This document shows, piece after piece, positions 1 to 6,629 of a stretch of 8,057 bases of DNA. Position numbers and translations under genes: made by a program. Each line of letters starts with the position of its first letter. Position 1 is the stretch's first letter. The notes beneath the pieces are model-generated. The model did no database searches and was not told where the DNA came from. It worked only from the letters and a program-made list of their open reading frames with translations. This DNA comes from Crocinitomix sp. (lineage in GTDB: Bacteria > Bacteroidota > Bacteroidia > Flavobacteriales_D > Crocinitomicaceae): positions 1 to 8,057 of the forward strand of contig JADZFJ010000484.1 in NCBI GenBank assembly GCA_020849935.1. The letters run 5' to 3'.

Positions 1-14
1 CGGTTGTTTTTCAA

Positions 15-1406
15 TTAATTAATTGCATCCGAAAGGCAATAATCGCCCTTATCAATTAATTTACTGGCAATTAACTGGCGGGCAGTTTTAATATTAAACG
101 GATCAACTTTTGTAAAACGTTTTAAGCCCATCAACATCATGCGCAATTCATCCTCTTCTACAAAACTCACCAAGGCATCCTTTCCTGCTTTGTTAATTCG
201 GTCTGCTGCATCAAAAATATAGGTATTTAAAATGGCCACATAAACTTGGCTTTGCTCTAATCCTTTGGCTTGTACCATTTTCTCAACCCGTAGTAACAAT
301 GATTCTGCCACATAAATATCATTCGCAATGTCCGCAATATTCATCAAAATTTCTTGCTCTTTCGTCAATTGCATCATCAATTTTTGCGCAGCCGTTCCTG
401 CTACCATCATCAAGGTTTTTTTGAAATTGCTTATGTATTTTTTCTCTTTTTCAAACGTCTCACCTGTCCCTTCATCAAAATCAGGAATACTCATTAATTC
501 ATTGGCAACGGCCATGGCAGGTCCCATTAAATCAAGTTCTCCCTTCATGGCTTTCTTCAAAATCATATCCACGGTCAACAAGCGGTTAATTTCGTTGGTG
601 CCTTCAAAAATTCGGTTAATTCTAGAATCGCGGTAAGCTCGTTCAACTGTTGATTCTGCAGAATAGCCCATTCCTCCAAAAATTTGAACCCCTTCATCCA
701 CACAAAAATCCAATACTTCCGATCCGACTACTTTTAACATCGCACATTCAGCGGCAAACTCTTCAATTCCTTTTAGAGTAGCTTTTTGTTTGTCCATGCC
801 TTCACCAATTTTTGTATGAATCGCGTGGTCAATATCCGACGCCGCTCTATAAACTGCTGATTCTAACGCAAACGTACGAATCGCTTGTTCGGCAATTTTA
901 TGTCGAATGGCACCATATTTCGAAATGAATCGTCCAAATTGCTCCCGCTCGTTGGCGTATTTAATCGAATGATTAATCACCTCTTTTGCACCACCCATTA
1001 CGCCAGCGGCAAGTTTAATTCGTCCAATATTTAAAATATTCAAAGCAATTTTAAACCCTTGGTTTCGCTCGCCTAATAAATTCTCAACTGGCACTTCCAC
1101 TTGGTTAAAAAACACTTGGCGGGTCGATGATCCTTTAATTCCCATTTTCTTTTCTTCTGGGTTCAAGGTGATTCCTGCCGAATTTGCTTCCACAATAAAG
1201 CCAGTTAAATTCTCATCCCCATCAATTTTAGCAAAAACGGTAAATACATTGGCAAAACCTGCATTTGTAATCCACATTTTTTGACCATTCAAAATATAAT
1301 TTTTCCCATCGGCAGACAATTTAGCGTTGGTTTTACCTGAATTTGCATCCGAACCAGAACTAGGTTCTGTCAAACAATAGGCTGCTTTCCATTCGCCACT
1401 TGCCAA
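15..1406 (-). CDS. C-terminal fragment of acyl-CoA dehydrogenase (about 463 aa), downstream of the premature TAG
   Basis: This open stretch continues in the same frame as the 132-residue fragment and can be opened by a TTG only 9 bases after the TAG. I see no ribosome-binding sequence there, and the TTG encodes the conserved leucine of the IPKLASGEWK segment, so it is probably not a natural start. Visible parts in fragment numbering: CLTEPSSGSDANS at 11-23 (FAD/substrate loop), KMWITN at 43-48, NEREQFGR at 152-159, QIFGGMGY at 241-248, and RIFEGTNE at 265-272 with the predicted catalytic glutamate 268. From about residue 290 to the end is the C-terminal helical extension seen in FadE, VLCAD and ACAD9. 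Without the N-terminal helical domain the enzyme fold is incomplete. Termination followed by re-initiation here is conceivable but unsupported. Confidence 0.6.
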   Translation of the reverse strand: MASGEWKAAYCLTEPSSGSDANSGKTNAKLSADGKNYILNGQKMWITNAGFANVFTVFAKIDGDENLTGFIVEANSAGITLNPEEKKMGIKGSSTRQVFFNQVEVPVENLLGERNQGFKIALNILNIGRIKLAAGVMGGAKEVINHSIKYANEREQFGRFISKYGAIRHKIAEQAIRTFALESAVYRAASDIDHAIHTKIGEGMDKQKATLKGIEEFAAECAMLKVVGSEVLDFCVDEGVQIFGGMGYSAESTVERAYRDSRINRIFEGTNEINRLLTVDMILKKAMKGELDLMGPAMAVANELMSIPDFDEGTGETFEKEKKYISNFKKTLMMVAGTAAQKLMMQLTKEQEILMNIADIANDIYVAESLLLRVEKMVQAKGLEQSQVYVAILNTYIFDAADRINKAGKDALVSFVEEDELRMMLMGLKRFTKVDPFNIKTARQLIASKLIDKGDYCLSDAIN

Positions 1407-1415
1407 TTTTGGGAT

Positions 1416-1418
1416 CTA
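1416..1418 (-). other. In-frame amber stop inside fadE
   Basis: The plus strand reads CTA, so the minus strand reads TAG. Flanking minus-strand codons are CAA AAA before and ATC CCA AAA TTG after. The upstream and downstream ORFs share one frame (their 5' ends differ by 408 bases, 136 codons), so a single substitution explains the break. TAG is also the terminal stop of the MarR gene in this window, while the other complete genes end in TAA. This argues against general reassignment of TAG in this genome. Confidence 0.9.
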
Positions 1419-1814
1419 TTTTTGTTTCTGAGCCTCCGTACCGTAATACAAAATTGGCAAAGTTCCAATTCCTGTGTGCGCCCCATACGCCACAGAAAAA
1501 GAATGTCCTCTTCCTAAATATTCCGTCGCTAAAATCGAAGTTGGGAAATCAGCTCCCATTCCACCGTATTCTTCCGGAACCGACATGCCTAACACACCAA
1601 GTTCACCAGCTTTTTCAATCAAGCTTGGCATTAAACCTGCTTCCATGCCATCAATTCTGTCCAAAATTGGATCAATTTCTTGCCGAATAAAATCGAGACA
1701 AGTCCGCGCAATCATGCGTTGTTCTTCGTTATAATCTTCCGGCGTAAAAATTGCTTTACAATTTGTTTCACGGATAATAAATTCTCCTCCTTTTATTGCC
1801 TTATTCTCTTCCAT
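1416..1814 (-). CDS. N-terminal fragment of acyl-CoA dehydrogenase (132 aa), ending at the premature TAG
   Basis: As translated, this ORF gives only the N-terminal part of FadE: about 30 leader residues followed by the helical acyl-CoA dehydrogenase N domain (from about residue 30 to the stop), ending GTEAQKQK. It includes the EEYGGMGAD segment typical of the family. The start ATG at 1814 lies 6 bases after the TAA of the GNAT gene, so translation is probably coupled. The fragment lacks all of the FAD- and substrate-binding beta domain and the catalytic base, so it should have no dehydrogenase activity alone. It is listed separately because an automatic annotation would call two genes here; I regard both as pieces of one interrupted gene. 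Confidence 0.6.
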   Translation of the reverse strand: MEENKAIKGGEFIIRETNCKAIFTPEDYNEEQRMIARTCLDFIRQEIDPILDRIDGMEAGLMPSLIEKAGELGVLGMSVPEEYGGMGADFPTSILATEYLGRGHSFSVAYGAHTGIGTLPILYYGTEAQKQK

Positions 1815-1820
1815 ATCAAT

Positions 1821-2276
1821 TTATTTAAGCTCTTTATACATTAATTTATGTGGTCCTATTTTAGGTACTTGGTATACCTCACCTTTCATTTTAAAATTTT
1901 GTTTTTCGTAAAATCCTGTGGCAATCAATCGTGCGTCACACCACAGTAATTTTATTGCTTTCTGTCTTAATTCTTTCTCTGCTTCCTCAATAATTCGTGC
2001 GCCTACCCCCCAACCTCTTACTTCTGGCGCCGTTGCCATTGCGCGTAACCGATATTGGTTTTTCTCCTCAAAATTTGCATTAATATCCACTAAAAAAGTA
2101 GAAGTTCCCACAATTTTATCGCCAATAAACGCCGCCACATGAAAAGTACTTTCTAAGCGATCAGGTGCAATTTCACATTGATCCGTACTTTCCAAATGTG
2201 GCCATAAAACCAAATGTCGAAGCGATTTAATTTCTTCAACACGTGCCTTACGAATGGTAACCGCTTCCTCCATCAT
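1821..2276 (-). CDS. GNAT-family N-acetyltransferase
   Basis: A 151-residue single-domain acetyltransferase predicted to use acetyl-CoA; the acceptor is unknown. The acetyl-CoA pyrophosphate loop is visible as RGWGVG at residues 87-92, inside RAMATAPEVRGWGVGARII (strand beta4 and the following helix). Later comes LWCDAR (111-116) and GFYEKQNF (121-128), the usual 'FYeklGF' end motif of GNAT proteins. The arrangement resembles small ElaA/YjcF-like acetyltransferases, but I cannot assign a substrate. Its ATG overlaps the fadA TAA by one base (TAATG), which suggests translational coupling, and it ends 6 bases before fadE. There are two successive ATG codons (2274-2276 and 2271-2273); I chose the first because it forms the overlap, but either is possible. 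It sits inside the fad operon, so it is co-expressed with acetyl-CoA production, but a role in lipid breakdown is only inferred. Confidence 0.85.
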   Translation of the reverse strand: MMEEAVTIRKARVEEIKSLRHLVLWPHLESTDQCEIAPDRLESTFHVAAFIGDKIVGTSTFLVDINANFEEKNQYRLRAMATAPEVRGWGVGARIIEEAEKELRQKAIKLLWCDARLIATGFYEKQNFKMKGEVYQVPKIGPHKLMYKELK

Positions 2277-3454
2277 TATAACAATTCAATCACACCAGCA
2301 GCGCCTTGGCCAGTTCCAATACACATGGTCACGACGCCATATTTGCCATTTGTTCGTTTTAATTCATTCATTATTTGTACCGACAATTTTGCTCCTGTAC
2401 ATCCAAGTGGATGCCCTAAGGCAATGGCGCCTCCATTTACGTTTACTTTTGTCGGATCAATGCCAGTTTCTTTAATCACCGCTAACGATTGTGATGCAAA
2501 GGCTTCATTTAATTCAAACAAATCAATGTCATTCATTTTTAAACCAGCCATTTCCACCGCACCAGGAATCGCTTTTACAGGACCAATTCCCATAATTCGT
2601 GGTTCAACACCTACCACTTTATACGAAACCAAACGCGCAATCGGTTGTAGGTTTAATTTTTTCACCATTTCTTCCGACATCATCAAACAAAATGCCGCCC
2701 CATCTGACATTTGTGAAGCATTCCCTGCCGTTACGGTTCCTTTCGCATCAAAAACTGGTCTCAATTTCGACAATCCTTCCATCGATGTTCCAAAACGTGG
2801 ACCTTCGTCTGTTTTAATAATGTTGGTTCGTTCTGCTCTTTTCCCATTTTCGTCAATATAAACTTCGTTTACATGAATGGGCACAATTTCACTTTCAAAT
2901 TTGCCTTCGTTAATGGCTTTTAGTGCTTTTAAATGCGATTGAACTGAAAATTCATCTTGCACTTCGCGCGAAACTCCAAATTGTTTGGCAACTTCTTCAG
3001 CTGTATTTCCCATCCCCCAATACCAATCGGCGTGAACCTTTGCAATTTTTGCATTGGGCACCACTCGCCATCCTCCCATCGCAATTGCCGACATGGATTC
3101 TGTTCCTCCTGCAATGATTACATCCGCCAAACCAGCTTCAATTTTTGCTTTTGCAATCGCCATAGTTTCAATTCCTGACGAACAATATCGATTCACGGTC
3201 ATTCCTGGTACCTTGTTGGTGTTTAATCCCATCAACGAAATAAAACGTCCAACATTTAACCCTTGCTCGGCTTCAGGCATTGCATTTCCAACAATCACAT
3301 CGTCAATTAATTCTTGGTCTAATTCCGGAACTTCGGACAAAATATGTTTAATTACTTCCGCTGCTAAATCATCTGGGCGGGAAAAACGAAATCCTCCCTT
3401 GCTGGCTTTCCCAACTGCCGTTCGATATGCTTTTACTATGAAGGCTGTTTTCAT
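2276..3454 (-). CDS. fadA: Acetyl-CoA acyltransferase (3-ketoacyl-CoA thiolase)
   Basis: Catalyses the last step of beta-oxidation: CoA-dependent cleavage of 3-ketoacyl-CoA to acetyl-CoA and a shortened acyl-CoA. The 392 residues match the usual thiolase length. The three catalytic landmarks are present: nucleophilic Cys91 in NRYCSSG, NEAF at 316-319, His348 in GGAIALGHPLGCTG, and Cys378 in CIGTGQG. GGTESMS at 116-122 and SREVQDEFS at 162-170 are also typical. The start ATG at 3454 is preceded by an AAAGAG purine run about 8 bases away, a weak ribosome-binding sequence. It lies 41 bases after fadN and overlaps the next gene (GNAT) by one base. In this operon class FadA is expected to work with the FadN bifunctional enzyme, which supplies its 3-ketoacyl-CoA substrate. 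A biosynthetic acetoacetyl-CoA thiolase is the alternative, but the context favours degradation. Confidence 0.95.
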   Translation of the reverse strand: MKTAFIVKAYRTAVGKASKGGFRFSRPDDLAAEVIKHILSEVPELDQELIDDVIVGNAMPEAEQGLNVGRFISLMGLNTNKVPGMTVNRYCSSGIETMAIAKAKIEAGLADVIIAGGTESMSAIAMGGWRVVPNAKIAKVHADWYWGMGNTAEEVAKQFGVSREVQDEFSVQSHLKALKAINEGKFESEIVPIHVNEVYIDENGKRAERTNIIKTDEGPRFGTSMEGLSKLRPVFDAKGTVTAGNASQMSDGAAFCLMMSEEMVKKLNLQPIARLVSYKVVGVEPRIMGIGPVKAIPGAVEMAGLKMNDIDLFELNEAFASQSLAVIKETGIDPTKVNVNGGAIALGHPLGCTGAKLSVQIMNELKRTNGKYGVVTMCIGTGQGAAGVIELL

Positions 3455-3495
3455 ACGTTTACTCTTTTTTAGTTACGTGTTGATTATCCAACTCG

Positions 3496-5898
3496 TTAAT
3501 TTCTTAATATTTTTCCTTTTGTTACAATCGATTGAATACGTTCGAGCGTTTTTTTCTTTGTACATAAATCCAAAAATGCTTTGCGTTCAAGATCGAGTAA
3601 ATACTGTTCGTCCACCAAGGTTAATTCAGATAAATCGCCACCAGCCAACACAAACCCAAGTTTCTCCGACATATATTTATCATGTTCCGAAATGTAATTT
3701 CCGTGCGCCATGGTGTCCGCACCCACATAAACAATTCCAAGCCCTTCTTGTCCTAAAACGGTGATGTTTTTTTCTTTTACAGGCTGTGTGTATCCTGAAT
3801 TGTAAAGGGATAAACAAGCCTCTTTAGCTCTGGTTAATTGATAATCTCGATCAATCACCACCTCGTCGATGCCTTTTCTTAAATACCCTAAATCAAATGC
3901 TTCGTAGGCAGAAGTGGATACTTGTGCTTGTCCAATTGTCAAAAAGCTCGTTCGGAAAGCATTAATTCGTACATCTCCTTCTCTCAAATTGTCGGAGAAA
4001 CGTTTGGCAAATTCTTTTGTACCGCCACCTCCTGGAATTAAACCTACCCCAAACTCTACCAATCCCATGTATAATTCTGCATGAGCCACTACCTTGTCAG
4101 CATGCATGGACATTTCACAACCGCCACCTAAAGCCATGTTATGCGGAGCCACCACCACCGGACATGCCGAATATCGAATTCGCATCATGGTGTCTTGGAA
4201 CTGTTTAATGGCAAAATTAAGCTCATCATACTCTTGTTCCACCGCCATCATAAATATCAGTCCTACATTAGCCCCCGCTGAAAAATTCTGACCGGTGTTT
4301 GAAATTACCAAGCCCTTGTATGATTGCTCTGCTAATTCAATTCCTTTGTTAATTCCTTGCAGCACGCCACCGCCAATTGTATTCATTTTGGTATGGAATT
4401 CTAAATTCAAAATTCCATCTCCTAAATCAATCAAATGACAATCATTATTTTGCCAAACCGTATTTGTTGGTCTTAAATTGTCCAAGAAAATTAAATCTTC
4501 CGTTCCTGGAATAATTTTATACGACTTTGAAGGAATGTCATAGAAAAAGCGAACGCCATTTTCTACTTTATAAAAAGATTTAATTCCAGTTTCCAACATT
4601 TCTTGAATCCAACCAGCAACATTTTTTCCTTCTGCTTTTATGCTACTTGCAAAATTTTCTACACCAACTACATCCCATGTTTCAAATGGACCTAATTCCC
4701 ATCCAAAACCAGCTTTCATTGCATCATCAATTTTGTATAATTCATCTGAAATTTCAGGAATTCGATAGGACACATAAGAAAACAAGCCTGAAAATGCTTT
4801 TCTGTAAAATTCCCCCGCTCTTCCTTTATCAGCAAAAAGCACCCTTGTTCGTTGGGCTAAATCGTCAATTGATTTTGTTTGAGCCATGACGGGAAAATCA
4901 ACTTTTGGTTTTGCCCCATATTCAAGCGTTTTTAAATTCAGCGACAAAATTTCACCTGATCCTGAAGTGATATCCTTTTTATAAAAACCTTGTTTAGATT
5001 TTGATCCAAGCCAGCCATTTTCAACCATTTTTGTAATGTAGGTTGGCAATAAAAATTGAGCATTTTCTTCATCATTCGGACAATTTTCTCTCACCCCATT
5101 TGCCACATGAACCAAGGTGTCCAATCCTACCACATCGCAGGTTCTGAACGTTGCTGATTTTGGTCTTCCAAGCACTGGGCCAGTTAATTTATCCACCTCA
5201 TCAATCGATAAATTCATTTCTTCTACCAGATGAAACAGCGACATGATTGAATAAACACCCACTCTATTGGCAATAAAAGCTGGCGTATCTTTGCAAAGGA
5301 CTGTCTTTTTGCCTAAAAAACGCGCGCCGTAATGCATAAAAAAGTCAACAACTTCTGGAGCGGTTTTAGGAGTTGGAATCACCTCTAACAAACGTAAATA
5401 TCTTGGTGGATTGAAAAAATGTGTCCCACAAAAATGTTTTTGAAAGTCTTCACTTCTACCTTCCAACATCAAATGAATTGGAATACCAGATGTGTTTGAA
5501 CTGACCAAACTTCCTTTTGAACGATATTGGTCAACTTTTTCGAAAATTATTTTTTTAATATCTAATCGTTCAACCACAACCTCAATAATCCAATCGCAGG
5601 CACTGATTTTTGAAAAATCGTCGTCAAAATTTCCTGTTTCAATTCTAGCAGCAAATGCCTTTCTATAAATTGGCGATGGCTTTGAAACCAAAGCGGCATT
5701 CAAAAAATTATTCACCACTCTATTTTTAACCGACTTATGATCGAGTGACATTCCTTTTTTAACTTCATCATCGGTCAACTCCTTTGGAGCCATATCTAAC
5801 AGTAACACACTGCATCCGATATTCGCAAAATGACAAGCAATGGCAGACCCCATCACACCTGAACCTAACACCGCTACTTTCCTAATTTTTTTATTCAT
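3496..5898 (-). CDS. fadN: 3-hydroxyacyl-CoA dehydrogenase / enoyl-CoA hydratase fusion (FadN type)
   Basis: Bifunctional cytoplasmic enzyme for steps two and three of beta-oxidation: hydration of trans-2-enoyl-CoA and NAD-dependent oxidation of the 3-hydroxyacyl-CoA. The order of domains is dehydrogenase first, hydratase last, which is the B. subtilis FadN arrangement and the reverse of E. coli FadB/FadJ. Length (800 aa) fits FadN. Seen: Rossmann loop GSGVMG at 12-17; dehydrogenase catalytic His160 in GTHFFNPP and Glu172 in LLEVI; TPAFIANRVG at 205-214 opening the helical C domain, with a second copy of that domain around 370-415; crotonase oxyanion segment FSAGAN at 539-544; hydratase glutamates Glu595 (GGGCE) and Glu615 (LVEFGVGLIPGGGG). 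All key residues for both activities appear intact. It starts 21 bases after the MarR stop, with no clear Shine-Dalgarno but an A-rich leader, and is followed by fadA after 41 bases. Confidence 0.95.
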   Translation of the reverse strand: MNKKIRKVAVLGSGVMGSAIACHFANIGCSVLLLDMAPKELTDDEVKKGMSLDHKSVKNRVVNNFLNAALVSKPSPIYRKAFAARIETGNFDDDFSKISACDWIIEVVVERLDIKKIIFEKVDQYRSKGSLVSSNTSGIPIHLMLEGRSEDFQKHFCGTHFFNPPRYLRLLEVIPTPKTAPEVVDFFMHYGARFLGKKTVLCKDTPAFIANRVGVYSIMSLFHLVEEMNLSIDEVDKLTGPVLGRPKSATFRTCDVVGLDTLVHVANGVRENCPNDEENAQFLLPTYITKMVENGWLGSKSKQGFYKKDITSGSGEILSLNLKTLEYGAKPKVDFPVMAQTKSIDDLAQRTRVLFADKGRAGEFYRKAFSGLFSYVSYRIPEISDELYKIDDAMKAGFGWELGPFETWDVVGVENFASSIKAEGKNVAGWIQEMLETGIKSFYKVENGVRFFYDIPSKSYKIIPGTEDLIFLDNLRPTNTVWQNNDCHLIDLGDGILNLEFHTKMNTIGGGVLQGINKGIELAEQSYKGLVISNTGQNFSAGANVGLIFMMAVEQEYDELNFAIKQFQDTMMRIRYSACPVVVAPHNMALGGGCEMSMHADKVVAHAELYMGLVEFGVGLIPGGGGTKEFAKRFSDNLREGDVRINAFRTSFLTIGQAQVSTSAYEAFDLGYLRKGIDEVVIDRDYQLTRAKEACLSLYNSGYTQPVKEKNITVLGQEGLGIVYVGADTMAHGNYISEHDKYMSEKLGFVLAGGDLSELTLVDEQYLLDLERKAFLDLCTKKKTLERIQSIVTKGKILRN

Positions 5899-5919
5899 AT
5901 CAGTAATTTTTACAAATCG

Positions 5920-6393
5920 CTATTCCTCTATAATTTTGGCGCCATTTTTTACAACGCTTCGTTTATCTTCTAACAAGTTACACAATAAATCATCTACTTT
6001 TTCCATTACCTCAAAAAATGCTTTAATTTTTGTTTTTGGTAGACTTTCATAAATCTTTTCATTAAAATCAAGCACCACATTTTTTGCCAATTTTCTTTTC
6101 TCAACGCCCGCAGGAGTTAAAAAAACCAAGGCCTTTCTTTTATCCGAATCATCACCTTGTCTAATAATCAACCCACTCTCCTCCATGTTTTTTAACGTCC
6201 TTGACAAACTGGTAGGTTCCATGCCCATTTTTGGTCCTAAAGCCGTGCTTGGCGTGCCCCCCTTTTCAATGTTGAGTAAAATAAAACCCCACGAAAACGT
6301 CATTCCATACTCCGAAGCAACTTGGTTGTAATAACGCGATATTTTAAACCAATTATTTCTAACGTGAAACTCGAAAAGTTGCTCTTTATTCAT
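5920..6393 (-). CDS. MarR-family transcriptional regulator, probable regulator of the fad operon
   Basis: A 157-residue winged-helix DNA-binding protein, expected to act as a dimer. The predicted recognition helix is around EPTSLSRTLKNMEESGL (59-75), followed by the wing with the MarR-type D-x-R/K region (GDDSDKRKALVFLTPAG, 80-96); N- and C-terminal helices would form the dimer interface. It is the first gene of the fad operon, 21 bases ahead of fadN, and its own promoter carries a palindrome over the -33 element, so self-regulation together with the beta-oxidation genes is likely. By analogy with other fatty-acid regulators the ligand could be a fatty acid or acyl-CoA, but nothing in the sequence proves this. 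It ends in TAG, and that stop happens to lie in frame with the fadN ATG. Start chosen because upstream sequence is AT-rich promoter and the next codons match the usual family N-terminus. Confidence 0.92.
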   Translation of the reverse strand: MNKEQLFEFHVRNNWFKISRYYNQVASEYGMTFSWGFILLNIEKGGTPSTALGPKMGMEPTSLSRTLKNMEESGLIIRQGDDSDKRKALVFLTPAGVEKRKLAKNVVLDFNEKIYESLPKTKIKAFFEVMEKVDDLLCNLLEDKRSVVKNGAKIIEE

Positions 6394-6413
6394 TTAATCT
6401 ATTTGTATTTCTT

Positions 6414-6443
6414 CAAAGATATTATTAATAATTTATTATGCAA
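6414..6443 (-). promoter_or_regulatory. Candidate Bacteroidota-type promoter for marR-fad operon
   Basis: On the minus strand TTG (6443-6441) is followed after 19 bases by TATCTTTG (6421-6414). This fits the Bacteroidota primary promoter consensus, TTG/TTTG at -33 and TAnnTTTG at -7, with normal spacing. Transcription would begin near 6408, leaving a leader of about 15 bases before the marR ATG at 6393. It is the only sequence I found close upstream of marR that fits both boxes. No start site has been mapped here; this is a pattern match. Confidence 0.65.
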
Positions 6444-6450
6444 GCATAAT
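6435..6450. promoter_or_regulatory. Perfect inverted repeat, candidate MarR operator
   Basis: The plus strand reads ATTATGC-AA-GCATAAT: two perfect 7-base arms with a 2-base spacer. Length and symmetry fit the 16-20 bp operators bound by MarR dimers. Its centre (minus strand TTG) is the -33 element of the candidate marR promoter, about 49 bases upstream of the marR ATG, so bound protein would exclude RNA polymerase. Further AT-rich sequence on both sides (TTAATAAT left, TATTAA right) is loosely symmetric but offset. Binding by this particular MarR is inferred from position only. Confidence 0.55.
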
Positions 6451-6577
6451 TATTAAATATTTTTTTATTTATTTTTTTGGTTAGTAAACAAAATTAATAG
6501 AAGGCGCTTTCTGAGGAATTGACTCGATTAGTCCACACAATTTTATGTGCTAAAAACAGGAAGTTTGACTGATCTGG

Positions 6578-6606
6578 TTGAAAATTAATATTTTCTCTTA
6601 AGTTTG
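6578..6606 (+). promoter_or_regulatory. Candidate Bacteroidota-type promoter for the aminotransferase gene
   Basis: TTG (6578-6580), 18 bases, then TAAGTTTG (6599-6606) matches the TTG/TAnnTTTG consensus. Transcription would start near 6613, giving a leader of under 20 bases before the ATG at 6630. No Shine-Dalgarno sequence is visible in that leader; it is A-rich (CAAAAAATTAGAATC), as is common in this phylum. Pattern match only. Confidence 0.6.
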
Positions 6607-6629
6607 TTCCATTACAAAAAATTAGAATC

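Larger units (their letters stand above)
15..1814 (-). pseudogene. fadE: Acyl-CoA dehydrogenase (FadE/VLCAD-like long form), interrupted by an in-frame TAG
   Basis: First enzyme of beta-oxidation: FAD-dependent oxidation of acyl-CoA to trans-2-enoyl-CoA in the cytoplasm. The frame from ATG at 1814 to TAA at 15 is 600 codons with a single internal stop, TAG at codon 133 (1416-1418). The sequence around it reads EAQKQK-stop-IPKLASGEWK; from family knowledge the stop replaces the tyrosine of a conserved KYIPKLASGEWK-type segment, which needs only TAC/TAT to TAG. Ignoring it gives 599 residues, the usual length for the long form (B. subtilis FadE, VLCAD/ACAD9 type), with N-terminal helical domain, beta domain (CLTEPSSGSDANSG), catalytic domain (FEGTNEINR, predicted catalytic Glu404) and the extra C-terminal helical region of about 180 residues. 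No other damage is visible. It is last in the fad operon, 6 bases after the GNAT gene. Nonsense mutation, strain variant or sequence error cannot be separated from sequence alone. Confidence 0.85.
6394..6629. other. Divergent intergenic region between marR-fad operon and aminotransferase
   Basis: This 236-base non-coding stretch separates the two divergent transcription units. It holds the two candidate promoters and the 7-bp inverted repeat described separately. Between them are a T-rich run (about 6458-6479) and a middle part (6481-6577) without ORF or tRNA/rRNA features. A weaker imperfect palindrome, CACACAATTTTATGTG at 6534-6549 (six of eight base pairs match), lies upstream of the aminotransferase promoter; it could be a second regulatory site or chance. 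Confidence 0.6.

Noticed and set aside
1..14. Terminator of the fad operon after fadE
   Set aside because: Only 14 bases lie downstream of the stop within the window, too few to judge.
1404..1418. Frameshift as the cause of the fadE break
   Set aside because: The upstream and downstream ORFs are in the same frame and a single TAG codon accounts for the break, so no insertion or deletion is needed.
1416..1418. Genome-wide recoding of TAG, or a pyrrolysine codon
   Set aside because: TAG is the natural terminal stop of the MarR gene here, the expected residue is tyrosine, and nothing in the window suggests pyrrolysine machinery.
2214..2861. 215-codon open frame on the plus strand opposite fadA
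   Set aside because: It lies antisense to the conserved C-terminal half of the thiolase, has no domain features and no promoter, and is best explained as a shadow of biased codon use.
3455..3495. Short inverted repeat GTTG-gataat-CAAC between fadN and fadA as a terminator or processing site
   Set aside because: Four-base arms with no U-run are too weak, and terminating here would cut off the rest of a clear operon.
3054..3764. 236-codon open frame on the plus strand, antisense to fadA and fadN
   Set aside because: It straddles the end of fadN and the start of fadA on the opposite strand, shows no recognisable domain, and both genes beneath it carry complete family motifs.
6458..6479. T-rich run as a rho-independent terminator
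   Set aside because: No GC-rich stem precedes it on either strand and it lies between divergent promoters, where no transcript needs to end.
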